Shown here piece by piece: positions 18,129 through 26,808 of a DNA stretch of 64,000 nt. The stretch is from Sphingobacterium sp. Its GTDB lineage: Bacteria; Bacteroidota; Bacteroidia; Sphingobacteriales; Sphingobacteriaceae. The stretch lies in the NCBI GenBank assembly GCA_031286695.1, contig JAITTY010000022.1:124001-188000 (forward strand). Reading direction: 5' to 3'. Position 1 is the first letter of the stretch; each line of letters begins with the position of its first letter. The translations under genes and the position numbers were made by a program. Under the pieces are notes generated by a model, which worked only from the letters and a program-made list of their open reading frames with translations, was not told where the DNA came from and searched no databases.

Positions 18129-18168
18129 AAAAAAGGAGCCTGCTTTTTGAAAAGCAGGCTCCTTTTTT
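18129..18168. terminator. Bidirectional terminator between amidase and idi genes
   Basis: Perfect stem AAAAAAGGAGCCTGCTTT / AAAGCAGGCTCCTTTTTT with a small loop, A-rich on one side and T-rich on the other, between two converging genes. Confidence 0.92.
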
Positions 18169-18182
18169 ATCGGTTATGATCA

Positions 18183-18722
18183 TTATAATTTGTCTTTATA
18201 GTCACTAAAGTATGTGGCAAAAGCGCGCTGATAGATCATTTTGAACCAAGGGGTGAATTGCTCAGGTGAACGTTTTATTTCATCTTGAATTTCCTGTTGA
18301 CCCTTGTATATTGTTGCAGCAACCTCTTCTGGATTAATTTCTGGAGTTCCATTAAATTTTCCAATTAAGACATAATCGAACTCATGTTCTGTAAGTCCGT
18401 TGTCAAATGAGGCTTTATAAACAAATGAGAAGGCTTCCTGGAGATCAGCTGATACAATCCCCAACTCTTCCATTAAGCGCCTTTTGGCGGCTTCTACATT
18501 ACTTTCTCCTAATCGTTGATGGGAGCAGCAGCTATTGGTCCAAAGCCCTCCACAGTGGTATTTATCCCATGCTCTTTGCTGTAGGAGTAATTCATCTCGG
18601 TCATTGAACAAAAATACACTAAAAGCACGATGCAATAGACCCTTTTCATGGGCTTCATATTTCTCCATGCTACCGATCATTGTATCGTTGTCGTCCACCA
18701 GTATTACATCTTCTTGCTTCAT
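18183..18722 (-). CDS. idi: Isopentenyl-diphosphate delta-isomerase, type I
   Basis: A 179-residue Nudix-fold enzyme interconverting IPP and DMAPP for isoprenoid synthesis. Metal and active-site residues are visible: LLHRAFSVFLF (His ligand), GLWTNSCCSHQR with the catalytic cysteine near residue 66, AAKRRLMEELGI (Nudix-type helix) and EHEFDYVL with the catalytic and metal-binding glutamates. The motif is NSCCSHQ rather than the common NTCCSHP, a mild variation. Last gene of a minus-strand run reaching up to 26.7 kb; the gap to the previous gene is 76 bases. Confidence 0.95.
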   Translation of the reverse strand: MKQEDVILVDDNDTMIGSMEKYEAHEKGLLHRAFSVFLFNDRDELLLQQRAWDKYHCGGLWTNSCCSHQRLGESNVEAAKRRLMEELGIVSADLQEAFSFVYKASFDNGLTEHEFDYVLIGKFNGTPEINPEEVAATIYKGQQEIQDEIKRSPEQFTPWFKMIYQRAFATYFSDYKDKL

Positions 18723-18798
18723 AAGGCCTAAAAATAAATATAGCCCAATTTAACGAAATTGGGCTATATAACGAATTAAAATTTTAAAGACAATATGC

Positions 18799-20112
18799 CT
18801 ATACGGTTTTTACAAATTTCTCGTCGTAATTTTCAATATCTATGATATAGCCATTTTTAATTAAGAATTCAAAAAGTGGTTTGGCTTCTTCAGAAACAGG
18901 CATATTATGGGTTGTAATAATCTTATTTTCTTTTTTCAATAGATACGGATAGGCGTAGAGCTTCACATTTTTATTGAACATTCCCGAGATATAGGAAAGG
19001 AGCTCATTGGTGTATAGTTCCTTATTATAATTATCCGAATTGAAAATGTTCTTTAAATTGTAAACGTTCGTTGCAATACCGATATTTTTCGGTTTAAAAT
19101 TGCTGATAAATTCCGCTAAATGATTGTTTCTTCTAAAGTTGCTGACGATAATATTATTGCCTGTGGCGCAGAGTTCGTCTGCTCTAGAGGCAAACTCCTG
19201 AAGATCCTCCGCGGTAATTTCATGGGTGTCCTCCAGAACATTTCCCATCAAGACCTCAATCAATACAATGGTATCAGCATCTGTTGCTCCCGTATTTTTC
19301 TTGAATTGTTCAACGGCAAGATTGAATAGGTCAAAGTTTGGAAGGGATTTCTGACGGTATTTGGTACGTAGCAGAATGATGTTCTTTTTGTATAAATAAT
19401 CCTTGATTTGGACCGCTTTGCCATCAGGTTGGAATAGTGCCGCTTTAGCAAATCCTTTTGCAATCAGGTATAAATTGATCAGGCGTTGGTTGACGTTTTC
19501 AAACAAAGGACCGTTTAGCTTAATCAGGTCAATTTCTACAGATCCAACGGAAAGGTTGTCGACCAAGGATTCGATCATCGTCTGTACATTGTCCGCATAA
19601 TAGTAAGCGGCAAACAATAAATTTACACCAATGATACCCAGGACCTTTTGCTGCAATTGATTGTCACTGTCTAGCAGTCTTATGTGAACGATAATATCAT
19701 TTGTAGGGCCTCCGACTTCATGTTGGAAGCGAAGTCCAATCCAGCCGTGCGGTTCATTTGTCTTGGTGAAATTAAGAGTTGTTACCGTATCTGCAAAGGC
19801 AAAGAATTTTTTGTTGCAATATTTGTCACCATGAAGTCGTTGGGTAAGGAGATCGAATTCATGGGAGAGCATTTTCTTTAGGCGTGTTCTACTGACATAA
19901 CGGCCATCTGCTTCTTCGCCATAAATTGCATCACTGAAAGCCATGTCGTAAGCGGACATTGTTTTAGCAATTGTGCCGGATGCGGCGCCTGCGTTGAAAA
20001 AGTTACGTGCGACTTCCTGTCCTGCACCGATCTCTGCAAAGGTTCCATAAATCTCTGGGTTTAGATTTATTTTCAGGGCCTTTCGCTTGGTTTCAAAAAT
20101 TTCTCTTGCCAT
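18799..20112 (-). CDS. Conserved uncharacterised Bacteroidota protein
   Basis: A 437-residue soluble protein from ATG 20112 (MAREIFETKRKALKINLNPE); five residues upstream in frame were excluded. Recognisable blocks: GTFAEIGAGQEVARNFFNAG, ASGTIAKTMSAYDMAFSDAI, SRTRLKKMLSHEFDLL and EVGGPTNDIIVHIRLLD. No signal peptide, membrane span, Walker motif or HxGH nucleotidyltransferase motif. As I recall, close relatives in Bacteroidota are labelled nicotinate-nucleotide adenylyltransferase or TonB-dependent receptor, and neither fits what is visible. Two alpha/beta segments (about 130-200 and 270-370) suggest an enzyme or nucleotide-binding fold, but I assign no function. Confidence 0.85.
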   Translation of the reverse strand: MAREIFETKRKALKINLNPEIYGTFAEIGAGQEVARNFFNAGAASGTIAKTMSAYDMAFSDAIYGEEADGRYVSRTRLKKMLSHEFDLLTQRLHGDKYCNKKFFAFADTVTTLNFTKTNEPHGWIGLRFQHEVGGPTNDIIVHIRLLDSDNQLQQKVLGIIGVNLLFAAYYYADNVQTMIESLVDNLSVGSVEIDLIKLNGPLFENVNQRLINLYLIAKGFAKAALFQPDGKAVQIKDYLYKKNIILLRTKYRQKSLPNFDLFNLAVEQFKKNTGATDADTIVLIEVLMGNVLEDTHEITAEDLQEFASRADELCATGNNIIVSNFRRNNHLAEFISNFKPKNIGIATNVYNLKNIFNSDNYNKELYTNELLSYISGMFNKNVKLYAYPYLLKKENKIITTHNMPVSEEAKPLFEFLIKNGYIIDIENYDEKFVKTV

Positions 20113-20191
20113 GATGCAAAGGTACAAAAATCAAAAGGCTAGTGAAAATTAAAAGTATGAATGAAAAAAACAGAATAAAATTAGGCTTGTT

Positions 20192-20734
20192 TTATAACAA
20201 GCCTAATTTGTTGAAAGCATAGAAGAGTGCACTGGCATGTAATGCCTGACTGAATTTGTTGTCCAGCAACATGCTTTTTGCCTCTTCAAGTGGGATCAGA
20301 TAAACATCGATTTCTTCGTGTTCATCCAATGACTGTTCCTGAACTTTTGTACCTCCCGTCATGAGATAGGTATAAGTGATATTACCACTTGTTGCCGGAT
20401 TAGCATAAAGCGAGGCAATCTCTTCAATCTGTTCAAATTGATAGCCTGTTTCTTCGAGCATTTCACGCACGGCGGCCTGTTTAGGATCTTCTCCGGGTTC
20501 TGTTGTCCCTGCAGGAATTTCCACTGAAATTATGCCCGCTCCATGGCGGTATTGTTTAATGACCAAAAGCTCGTTCTGTTCGGTAATTCCGACCATATTT
20601 ACCCAGTCTGGGTACTCGAGCACGTAATAATGGTCATTGATCCGTCCATCTGGAAGTTCACAAGTATCTCTGCGCAGTGTAGCCCAAGGCTCTTTACAGA
20701 TATATGTTGAGGATAAGATTTTCCACTTTTCCAT
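20192..20734 (-). CDS. Nudix hydrolase, ADP-sugar pyrophosphatase type
   Basis: A 180-residue Nudix hydrolase. The Nudix box is complete: G76, E82, R90, E91, E94, E95 and G97 (GTTEPGEDPKQAAVREMLEE). The beta-strand layout before it and the ending resemble ADP-ribose/ADP-sugar pyrophosphatases, which cleave nucleoside-diphosphate sugars to a sugar phosphate and a nucleotide. The start overlaps the stop of the phosphohexomutase gene by one base (TAATG), so translation is probably coupled. A hexose-phosphate mutase next to a sugar-nucleotide hydrolase is consistent with sugar-phosphate housekeeping; the exact substrate is unknown. Confidence 0.9.
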   Translation of the reverse strand: MEKWKILSSTYICKEPWATLRRDTCELPDGRINDHYYVLEYPDWVNMVGITEQNELLVIKQYRHGAGIISVEIPAGTTEPGEDPKQAAVREMLEETGYQFEQIEEIASLYANPATSGNITYTYLMTGGTKVQEQSLDEHEEIDVYLIPLEEAKSMLLDNKFSQALHASALFYAFNKLGLL

Positions 20735-22470
20735 TAGCCTACAATATCTTTCATCATACGATCTACCTTCGCTTCCAGAACATTTTGCAAATTGAGGTAA
20801 TCGGCAGTATCTTGCAAGCTTTCTTTGACTGAACAGTAAAATTTGATCTTGGGTTCTGTTCCCGAAGGACGGGCAGAAATCACGTCGCCATCGACTGTTA
20901 TAAATTGTAAAACATCGGATTTAGGCAGAGAGATTGCTTTTCGCTCTCCTGTACTCATATCTGTTGTCTGTGAAAGCTGATAATCCCGTATCTCGCGAAC
21001 TTTTATTCCACCAAGGGAAGTCGGTAAATGATGACGTAAGCCGGCCATCATCGCCTGAATTTCTTCGGCTCCTGCCTTTCCTTTTTTTGTCAAAGAGATC
21101 AGTTTTTCCTGGTAGCAGCCGAATTCTTTATAGATATCCAATAGGACTTCGTAGACAGTTTTGCCTTTCGATTTGAAGTATGCTGTCATTTCGGCCAGGA
21201 AAGCACAGGAGTTCGGTGCATCTTTGTCCCGTACGAGATCACCGACCAAGAAACCATAGCTTTCCTCACCGCCAACCAGATATTGTGCAGAATCGCCTAA
21301 ATTTGTAATCAATTCACCAATATATTTGAATCCAGTAAGCGTTTCATAGTGTTTTACGCCATAGTGGTCTGCGATATCAGCTTGCAAGTTGCTCGTTACG
21401 ATAGTCTTTACGATATAAGGGTTTGCTCCCAGCTGTTTTAGGTCACTTTTTGCACTGAGGACGTAGTATACCAATAAACTACCGATCTGATTACCATTGA
21501 GTAGCTGAAACTGTCCCTTATTATTTTTTACAGCAATCCCTACACGATCGGCATCTGGATCTGTCGCTAATACAAGATCTGCATCGATTTCTTCTCCTTT
21601 TTTCTTGGCGAGGGCCATAGCGTCTTCCTCTTCGGGATTTGGATAGATTACTGTTGGAAAGTTACCATCTGGCGTAGCCTGTTCAGCTACAACTGATACA
21701 TTTTCGAATCCCCAAGCAGCCAGCATTTTAGGGACGATTGTAATTCCGGTACCATGTATCGGAGAAAAAACGATCTTTAAATCTTTTTGCGCCAATACAG
21801 CTTCCGGGTGAATACTCAACGTTTTATTGGCATCGATGTAGATCTGATCGATTTCATTTCCCACAGGAAGGATATTGTGTGTATTTCCCTCAAATTTAAT
21901 GTCACTAACCGACGTGATTGCGTTCACTTCATCGATGACATTTTTATCATGTGGAGCAGTTAGCTGGCAGCCATCGTTCCAATAAGCTTTATAACCATTG
22001 TATTCTTTTGGATTATGTGAGGCCGTCAACATAACGCCACTTTGGCAACCAAAATGGCGAATGGCAAACGATAGCACAGGTGTAGGCCGCAATTCATTGA
22101 AGAGATGAACTTTAATTCCATTGGCGGCAAAGACTTTGGCAACGAGCTGACCAAAAGCCTGTGAGTTATTGCGACTATCATAAGAGACCGCAACTTTAAT
22201 TTCCTGATCCGGAAATTGTTTCTTTAGATAGTTCGATAAACCTTGGGTTGCTTTACCGATCGTATATTTATTCATACGATTGGAGCCCACCCCCATAATG
22301 CCTCTTAAGCCTCCGGTTCCAAATTCAAGATCTCTGTAAAAAGAGTCTGTAAGTTCTGTCACCTCATTATTATCGATTAAGTCTTGAACCGCTTTCCGGG
22401 TTCCTTCATCATAACTTGGTGTTAACCAATCTTCGATTTTCTTTTGTATGTCTTTATCTAAATTTTCCAT
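20734..22470 (-). CDS. Phospho-sugar mutase (phosphoglucomutase/phosphomannomutase)
   Basis: A 578-residue alpha-D-phosphohexomutase of the long PgcA-like group. The phosphoserine is S151 in MLTASHNPKEYNGYK; the metal loop is DPDADRVGIAV; the sugar-binding loop is GGEESYGFLVGD; the phosphate-binding loop near the C-terminus is RPSGTEPKIKFY. All four domains are present. It interconverts hexose 1- and 6-phosphates. Glucose versus mannose specificity cannot be read from sequence alone. It ends on TAATG shared with the Nudix gene. Confidence 0.94.
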   Translation of the reverse strand: MENLDKDIQKKIEDWLTPSYDEGTRKAVQDLIDNNEVTELTDSFYRDLEFGTGGLRGIMGVGSNRMNKYTIGKATQGLSNYLKKQFPDQEIKVAVSYDSRNNSQAFGQLVAKVFAANGIKVHLFNELRPTPVLSFAIRHFGCQSGVMLTASHNPKEYNGYKAYWNDGCQLTAPHDKNVIDEVNAITSVSDIKFEGNTHNILPVGNEIDQIYIDANKTLSIHPEAVLAQKDLKIVFSPIHGTGITIVPKMLAAWGFENVSVVAEQATPDGNFPTVIYPNPEEEDAMALAKKKGEEIDADLVLATDPDADRVGIAVKNNKGQFQLLNGNQIGSLLVYYVLSAKSDLKQLGANPYIVKTIVTSNLQADIADHYGVKHYETLTGFKYIGELITNLGDSAQYLVGGEESYGFLVGDLVRDKDAPNSCAFLAEMTAYFKSKGKTVYEVLLDIYKEFGCYQEKLISLTKKGKAGAEEIQAMMAGLRHHLPTSLGGIKVREIRDYQLSQTTDMSTGERKAISLPKSDVLQFITVDGDVISARPSGTEPKIKFYCSVKESLQDTADYLNLQNVLEAKVDRMMKDIVG

Positions 22471-22497
22471 TATCTAAGTTTGGCTAAAATGTAAAAA

Positions 22498-23181
22498 TTA
22501 TGCGTCACAACCGCCATAGGCACGATCTATGACTGTAATATACCATTTTTCTCCTTCTTTTGTGACATGAAACACAAATGGTTCTTCACTCTCATTGGAG
22601 GTCATAATGGCTCTGTAGCTTCTGGCTTCTATATTCTTTAGCTGCTGCAGCTCTGTATTACTGATTTTGGCATCAAGAATTTCATTCATAAACTTGGCCG
22701 TTTGCGAAAGTTCATTTGGTCGGGATTTTTTATCATAATAAAATCCGAGTTTATCCCATTTCATTGTTCCGCAATCAAAAATGGGCAGTTTGCCCGATTT
22801 CAACGGTCCCTTGTACGTGAGCTTTTCATAAGAGTGATATTCAGGTATAGGTTTAGAAAAATTAAAACTATTTTGGTGTACATAAGAGTCCAGTGCTCCG
22901 GGACGATAGATAATATAGATTCCTAATTTGGGATGTATATAAGTATTGACTGTTTTACTATCCTGATCCGAATAGGCCTTAGCAAGTTTTTCCAGAACCT
23001 CTTCCAGCGTTTCGCTGTCTTCTTTCTTTACAGTCTTTTCAATGGTGTCACGTTTGCTTACAGTGTCTGCGGAAATGGAATCCTGAAGAATCTTTACGGC
23101 TTTATCTTCTTTTTTGTTATTTCTGCAGGAGATAGTGCTTACCGTGAGACAAATAAGAATATAGAAAAAGAGATTTCTCAT
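22498..23181 (-). CDS. Lipoprotein of unknown function
   Basis: A 227-residue protein with a type II signal peptide ending STISC (cysteine at residue 19), then a Lys/Glu/Asp-rich linker (about 20-60) and a compact domain (about 60-225) with VNTYIHPKLGIYIIYRPGAL and a C-terminal FVFHVTKEGEKWYITVIDRA. The domain looks like an NTF2-type or DUF-type periplasmic fold, but I do not recognise it. It sits 17 bases after the crotonase gene and 27 before the mutase gene, so it is probably in the same operon. Confidence 0.75.
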   Translation of the reverse strand: MRNLFFYILICLTVSTISCRNNKKEDKAVKILQDSISADTVSKRDTIEKTVKKEDSETLEEVLEKLAKAYSDQDSKTVNTYIHPKLGIYIIYRPGALDSYVHQNSFNFSKPIPEYHSYEKLTYKGPLKSGKLPIFDCGTMKWDKLGFYYDKKSRPNELSQTAKFMNEILDAKISNTELQQLKNIEARSYRAIMTSNESEEPFVFHVTKEGEKWYITVIDRAYGGCDA

Positions 23182-23198
23182 GATACATTTGTTTTATA

Positions 23199-23963
23199 TT
23201 ACTTCTTTGAGGTCAAATTCTCAATGATTGATTTTAAAATAGAGCGTGTTGACGGAAGCCACCATTGTTCGAGGATGCGTTGGATTGTCTCTTCTCTATT
23301 CTCCCGCAATTTAAGGATTATTTCCTTTCGGAAGTTCAATTTCGACGTTTGCCAAGTTTTTTGATTAAACTGGGTGATCTGTTTTAGTTTTTTTGTTGCG
23401 GTGTTGAAAAGTATATTTGCGGGCACAATTTCATCGACAAGCCCCTGTGTTTTCGCTTCTATTGGAGACAGCAGTTTTCCTTCAAGCAAATTCTGATAAG
23501 CATTTCTCTTACCTATCCAGAAAGCATAAAGCTGAAATATACTTTCGGGCACAATAAGCCCGACGGGAATTTCATTGAGGCCAATCACAAAATTCCCTTC
23601 AGCCATAATTCGATAATCACAGCAGAGGGCTAATACACAGCCTCCTGCGGGACTATGGCCAGATATGGCTGCAATTAATGGTTTGGGGAAAGCCGCCAGC
23701 AATGAGGTTGCCTCTAAGAATAAGTTCCAGAATTCCCGAATTTGTTCTTCATCATATTGGAACAGCGTAATAAGATCAAGTCCCGCACTGAAGAAGTTCT
23801 CCTTGCCAATTAAGATGGCCCCATGGATAGCCTCATTTAGCTGGGACGATTCCAAGATACTGATAAGCTCTTTCAATAATTGAGTATCGATAGCGTTTGA
23901 TTTTCCTCTGTCGAGGAAAATACTTAAAACATGATCTTCTATTTTGGTGTTTATATGCTCCAT
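23199..23963 (-). CDS. Enoyl-CoA hydratase/isomerase family protein
   Basis: A 254-residue crotonase. The oxyanion-hole segments are KENFFSAGLDLITL (about 51-64) and AAISGHSPAGGCVLALCCDY (about 97-116). The region where hydratases carry two catalytic glutamates reads FVIGLNEIPVGLIVPES, with a glutamate in NEIPVG. It may act on a 2-enoyl- or 3-enoyl-CoA; isomerase and hydratase roles cannot be separated by eye. No other beta-oxidation genes are nearby. It lies 36 bases after the macroglobulin/TonB-plug gene. Confidence 0.88.
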   Translation of the reverse strand: MEHINTKIEDHVLSIFLDRGKSNAIDTQLLKELISILESSQLNEAIHGAILIGKENFFSAGLDLITLFQYDEEQIREFWNLFLEATSLLAAFPKPLIAAISGHSPAGGCVLALCCDYRIMAEGNFVIGLNEIPVGLIVPESIFQLYAFWIGKRNAYQNLLEGKLLSPIEAKTQGLVDEIVPANILFNTATKKLKQITQFNQKTWQTSKLNFRKEIILKLRENREETIQRILEQWWLPSTRSILKSIIENLTSKK

Positions 23964-23999
23964 GACATTGTATTTAAGTATAACGATTTGTTTATGCTG

Positions 24000-26684
24000 C
24001 TATTGTGGTTTTACCTCTATTATATACTCAACATGGGCAATTTTGCCATCCATGCTTATTCCTTCAACAATTACTTTATAATTACCGGGTTCGTCCGACG
24101 TAAAGAATTCAAACGTTGTTTTTCCATCTTTGGACGTGATCAGATTCGGTTCCCATGCGATTGTTGTTCTGAGGTCACGTCGAAGTCCTTTTTCGTTTGT
24201 GGCATCGTATTGTGGTTTGAAAAAAGTCCGGTTGACGTGTAAGCCCTTAGGTACAATTGTGACGATTCCGGTAGGCGTGTAAGATGATGAAAGTGCGTCT
24301 CCCGATTTGCTGGTAATGACGATTACACCATTGCCACCATACATGCCATATATAGCTGTATTGCCTGCGCTACGGAGAACTTCAATACTGGAAATATCCG
24401 CAACATTAATCATATCTATTTGTTCGGGTTCAATATACATTCCGTCAAGGACAACTTGCATCGGACTGCCGCCGTTCAATCCGACGGACCTTGTACTATA
24501 GGGCACCCCGTTCCGAAACATGACGCCCACCAACCTGCCAGCAAGGCACTGTTCTAAAGTTGTGCAGGTTGAGAGGTCCTCGGCAGAGATGACTTGATCG
24601 GCATTTCCTGGGCCATTGAGGTTTCTGGAGTTCTTGTCGGCTTTAGTTGTTCGTACCCTATTGACCTGTACCTCTTCCAGCCGAATGCTCTTCTGGATAA
24701 TGCCCGCGGCTTCCAGTTCACCAAGAAATAGCTGGCTGTTTTTCAGCTGTGTCAATAGCTGGGTGTTGATATCGTTAGTTAATAAAGGTTGATCTTTACT
24801 TTTGTTAACCGCTGGAGCTGAAGGATTGTCTATAATAATATCAACTCTTTTTTTCTCTTTTGGACCATCACCTGTAACAATAAACTTGACGCTGTCGGCA
24901 AAAAATAGTTCGTCAAATGCAAATCGACCATCATTATCTGTCAGTGTATCTATACTCAGCAACATATTGCTTGTTGGTATTAGCGTTACTTTGGCCTTTG
25001 GTACAACCGCTTTTCGGGCCGTTTTTTTTACGCTCCCAGAGACAGTAAGTCCCTTTTCTGGAAGAAACGCTGCGGTTGGGGCATTTGTATAGCTCTTCCA
25101 GTCCAGTTTGCGCCAGCCCTGGATCAACATGAGATTATCCAAATCGTTAACTTTGATATTGGTTAAATCCTCAAAGTAGTAATTGGGTTGTTCAATAAAA
25201 CCGCGAAGATCAGATTTTAACAGAAGTTCTGAGACAATAGAAGAATAATAGCGGTCTGTCGTCGTATCAACTTTGCTTAGATTGACAACTGATGCGGAGA
25301 GGGCGGCAACTTTTGAGGTATCACGATCATCATAGCTGACGGTAAGGTTTGCTATCACTTTATTGCGTGTTGTGAAGCTGGGTTTATTGAGCGCGATTGA
25401 AACGGGGAGTAAAGTTGATTTCGCATTGTAGTTAAATACAAGCCTTTCTGCAATGGGTAACATTTGCTCTGTTAAGATGGACAATTGTAAAACGCCAGAA
25501 GGAAGATTTTTTTTCGGAATATTGAATAAGACATCGGTCCCGTTCAACTTCTGTTTGGCGGCATGCAGGACAAGACCGTTATATTGGGCGACTAAATAGA
25601 TTTCTTTGCCATTGACCAAATCATCAGTTGCGGAAATCTGTGCGGCAATTTTATCCTTTAAAGCTGAATTGACCGTTAGCACATACCCCGAGTTCAACAC
25701 GGCGGGCAAGGAAGTGCTTGTTGAAGAACCGTCTTCAAAAAAGGCCGTGGCTATATATTTTTTTCCAGTCTGCAGAAGGAGGGGAATGCTTCCCATTCCC
25801 AATGAATTTGTTTCAAATTCAGCAATGGGCGTTTGGTTTTCCTCCACGATGGTTATTTTTGCCTTTTTGCCCAAGCCGGCTGGCGTGAGTATCTTGAAGC
25901 CTGTTTTGCATAAAATGTTATTGACCAGTTCCCCGCTTTCCGGAAAGATTTGAATGCTATTTTGGTTGTTTGGATTGGGGATAATAAAATTTTTTAAGAT
26001 ACGTCTTTTGTCGAGGGAAAGAAATTGTAAAGACAGGACTCCCCCCTTGAAGTCATCTTTTAGTTCAAGGGATACTGTTCCGTTTTCATTTGATTTTAAT
26101 CGTCCCGATTTTTCTTTATTATTATCCTGTTGTAAAGTATAACTTATACTGCTATTGATTAGCGGCGCTCCTTGAATGGTTTTTAAATTGATCTGGAAGA
26201 TATTTTCAGTTCCGCTTTTAATAAGACTGCTTTTCGTCATTACGTTATCCGATCTACCATTTGTGACGGGAATCACACGCTCATAGAAATTGGATATAGA
26301 GTCATTTTGCATCCATCTGGTAAATGATCTAATCCGGTAGGTGCCTTCTTCCAGCGTATCCGGTAAGCTTAGATCCCCTATGCCGAGTCCGATTGTGATG
26401 GGAATTTTGATGCTTTTAATGATTTTATTTGTGGATGAGATCAATTCTACATTGGCAATCTTGCTGATATTGCTCAAATAATTAAAGGGAGCCGTGGTGC
26501 AGTATAATTTAAACCAGACCGTTTCTCCGGCTGAATAATCGTTTTTATCTAAATGAAGATAGATTTTTTCCTTTACGTGTTGTTCATGGTAGGTTTCTAG
26601 CTTCTGCAGCGTTTGATCAATCTGGGCTGACGCCAAAAAGGAGAATAGGAGGCAGTTTATTAACAGCAGTATTTTAGCGTACAT
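24000..26684 (-). CDS. Macroglobulin (MG2)-like protein with a TonB plug domain and no barrel
   Basis: An 894-residue exported protein. Signal peptide 1-20; an MG2-type macroglobulin domain (about 35-140, EKIYLHLDKNDYSAGETVWF); further beta-sandwich domains; a carboxypeptidase-regulatory-like segment (about 545-620, GLTVSGSVKKTARKAVVPKA); and a TonB plug-like domain (about 690-795, VVLDGMYIEPEQIDMI, SIEVLRSAGNTAIYG, GGNGVIVITSKSGD). It ends in a macroglobulin-like strand block (DGKTTFEFFTSDEPGNYKVI), with no outer-membrane barrel after the plug. Bacteroidota carry many such proteins, and the role is unproven. First gene of the minus-strand run down to idi. Confidence 0.85.
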   Translation of the reverse strand: MYAKILLLINCLLFSFLASAQIDQTLQKLETYHEQHVKEKIYLHLDKNDYSAGETVWFKLYCTTAPFNYLSNISKIANVELISSTNKIIKSIKIPITIGLGIGDLSLPDTLEEGTYRIRSFTRWMQNDSISNFYERVIPVTNGRSDNVMTKSSLIKSGTENIFQINLKTIQGAPLINSSISYTLQQDNNKEKSGRLKSNENGTVSLELKDDFKGGVLSLQFLSLDKRRILKNFIIPNPNNQNSIQIFPESGELVNNILCKTGFKILTPAGLGKKAKITIVEENQTPIAEFETNSLGMGSIPLLLQTGKKYIATAFFEDGSSTSTSLPAVLNSGYVLTVNSALKDKIAAQISATDDLVNGKEIYLVAQYNGLVLHAAKQKLNGTDVLFNIPKKNLPSGVLQLSILTEQMLPIAERLVFNYNAKSTLLPVSIALNKPSFTTRNKVIANLTVSYDDRDTSKVAALSASVVNLSKVDTTTDRYYSSIVSELLLKSDLRGFIEQPNYYFEDLTNIKVNDLDNLMLIQGWRKLDWKSYTNAPTAAFLPEKGLTVSGSVKKTARKAVVPKAKVTLIPTSNMLLSIDTLTDNDGRFAFDELFFADSVKFIVTGDGPKEKKRVDIIIDNPSAPAVNKSKDQPLLTNDINTQLLTQLKNSQLFLGELEAAGIIQKSIRLEEVQVNRVRTTKADKNSRNLNGPGNADQVISAEDLSTCTTLEQCLAGRLVGVMFRNGVPYSTRSVGLNGGSPMQVVLDGMYIEPEQIDMINVADISSIEVLRSAGNTAIYGMYGGNGVIVITSKSGDALSSSYTPTGIVTIVPKGLHVNRTFFKPQYDATNEKGLRRDLRTTIAWEPNLITSKDGKTTFEFFTSDEPGNYKVIVEGISMDGKIAHVEYIIEVKPQ

Positions 26685-26796
26685 ATGACTAATGTTTTAT
26701 GAAAATTAGAAAATATTTTTCCTTTAATCAATTTATAAATCAAAATATTAGTCTCATTTTAAACGATCTTTTACCTTAAAATTAGCATAAAAAAAA

Positions 26797-26804
26797 TATC
26801 TTTG
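26797..26804 (+). promoter_or_regulatory. -7 element immediately before purD
   Basis: TATCTTTG is an exact TAnnTTTG match and ends only four bases before the purD ATG at 26809. In Bacteroidota the start of transcription lies a few bases after this element, so the purD mRNA would have almost no leader. Confidence 0.55.
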
Positions 26805-26808
26805 TGTT

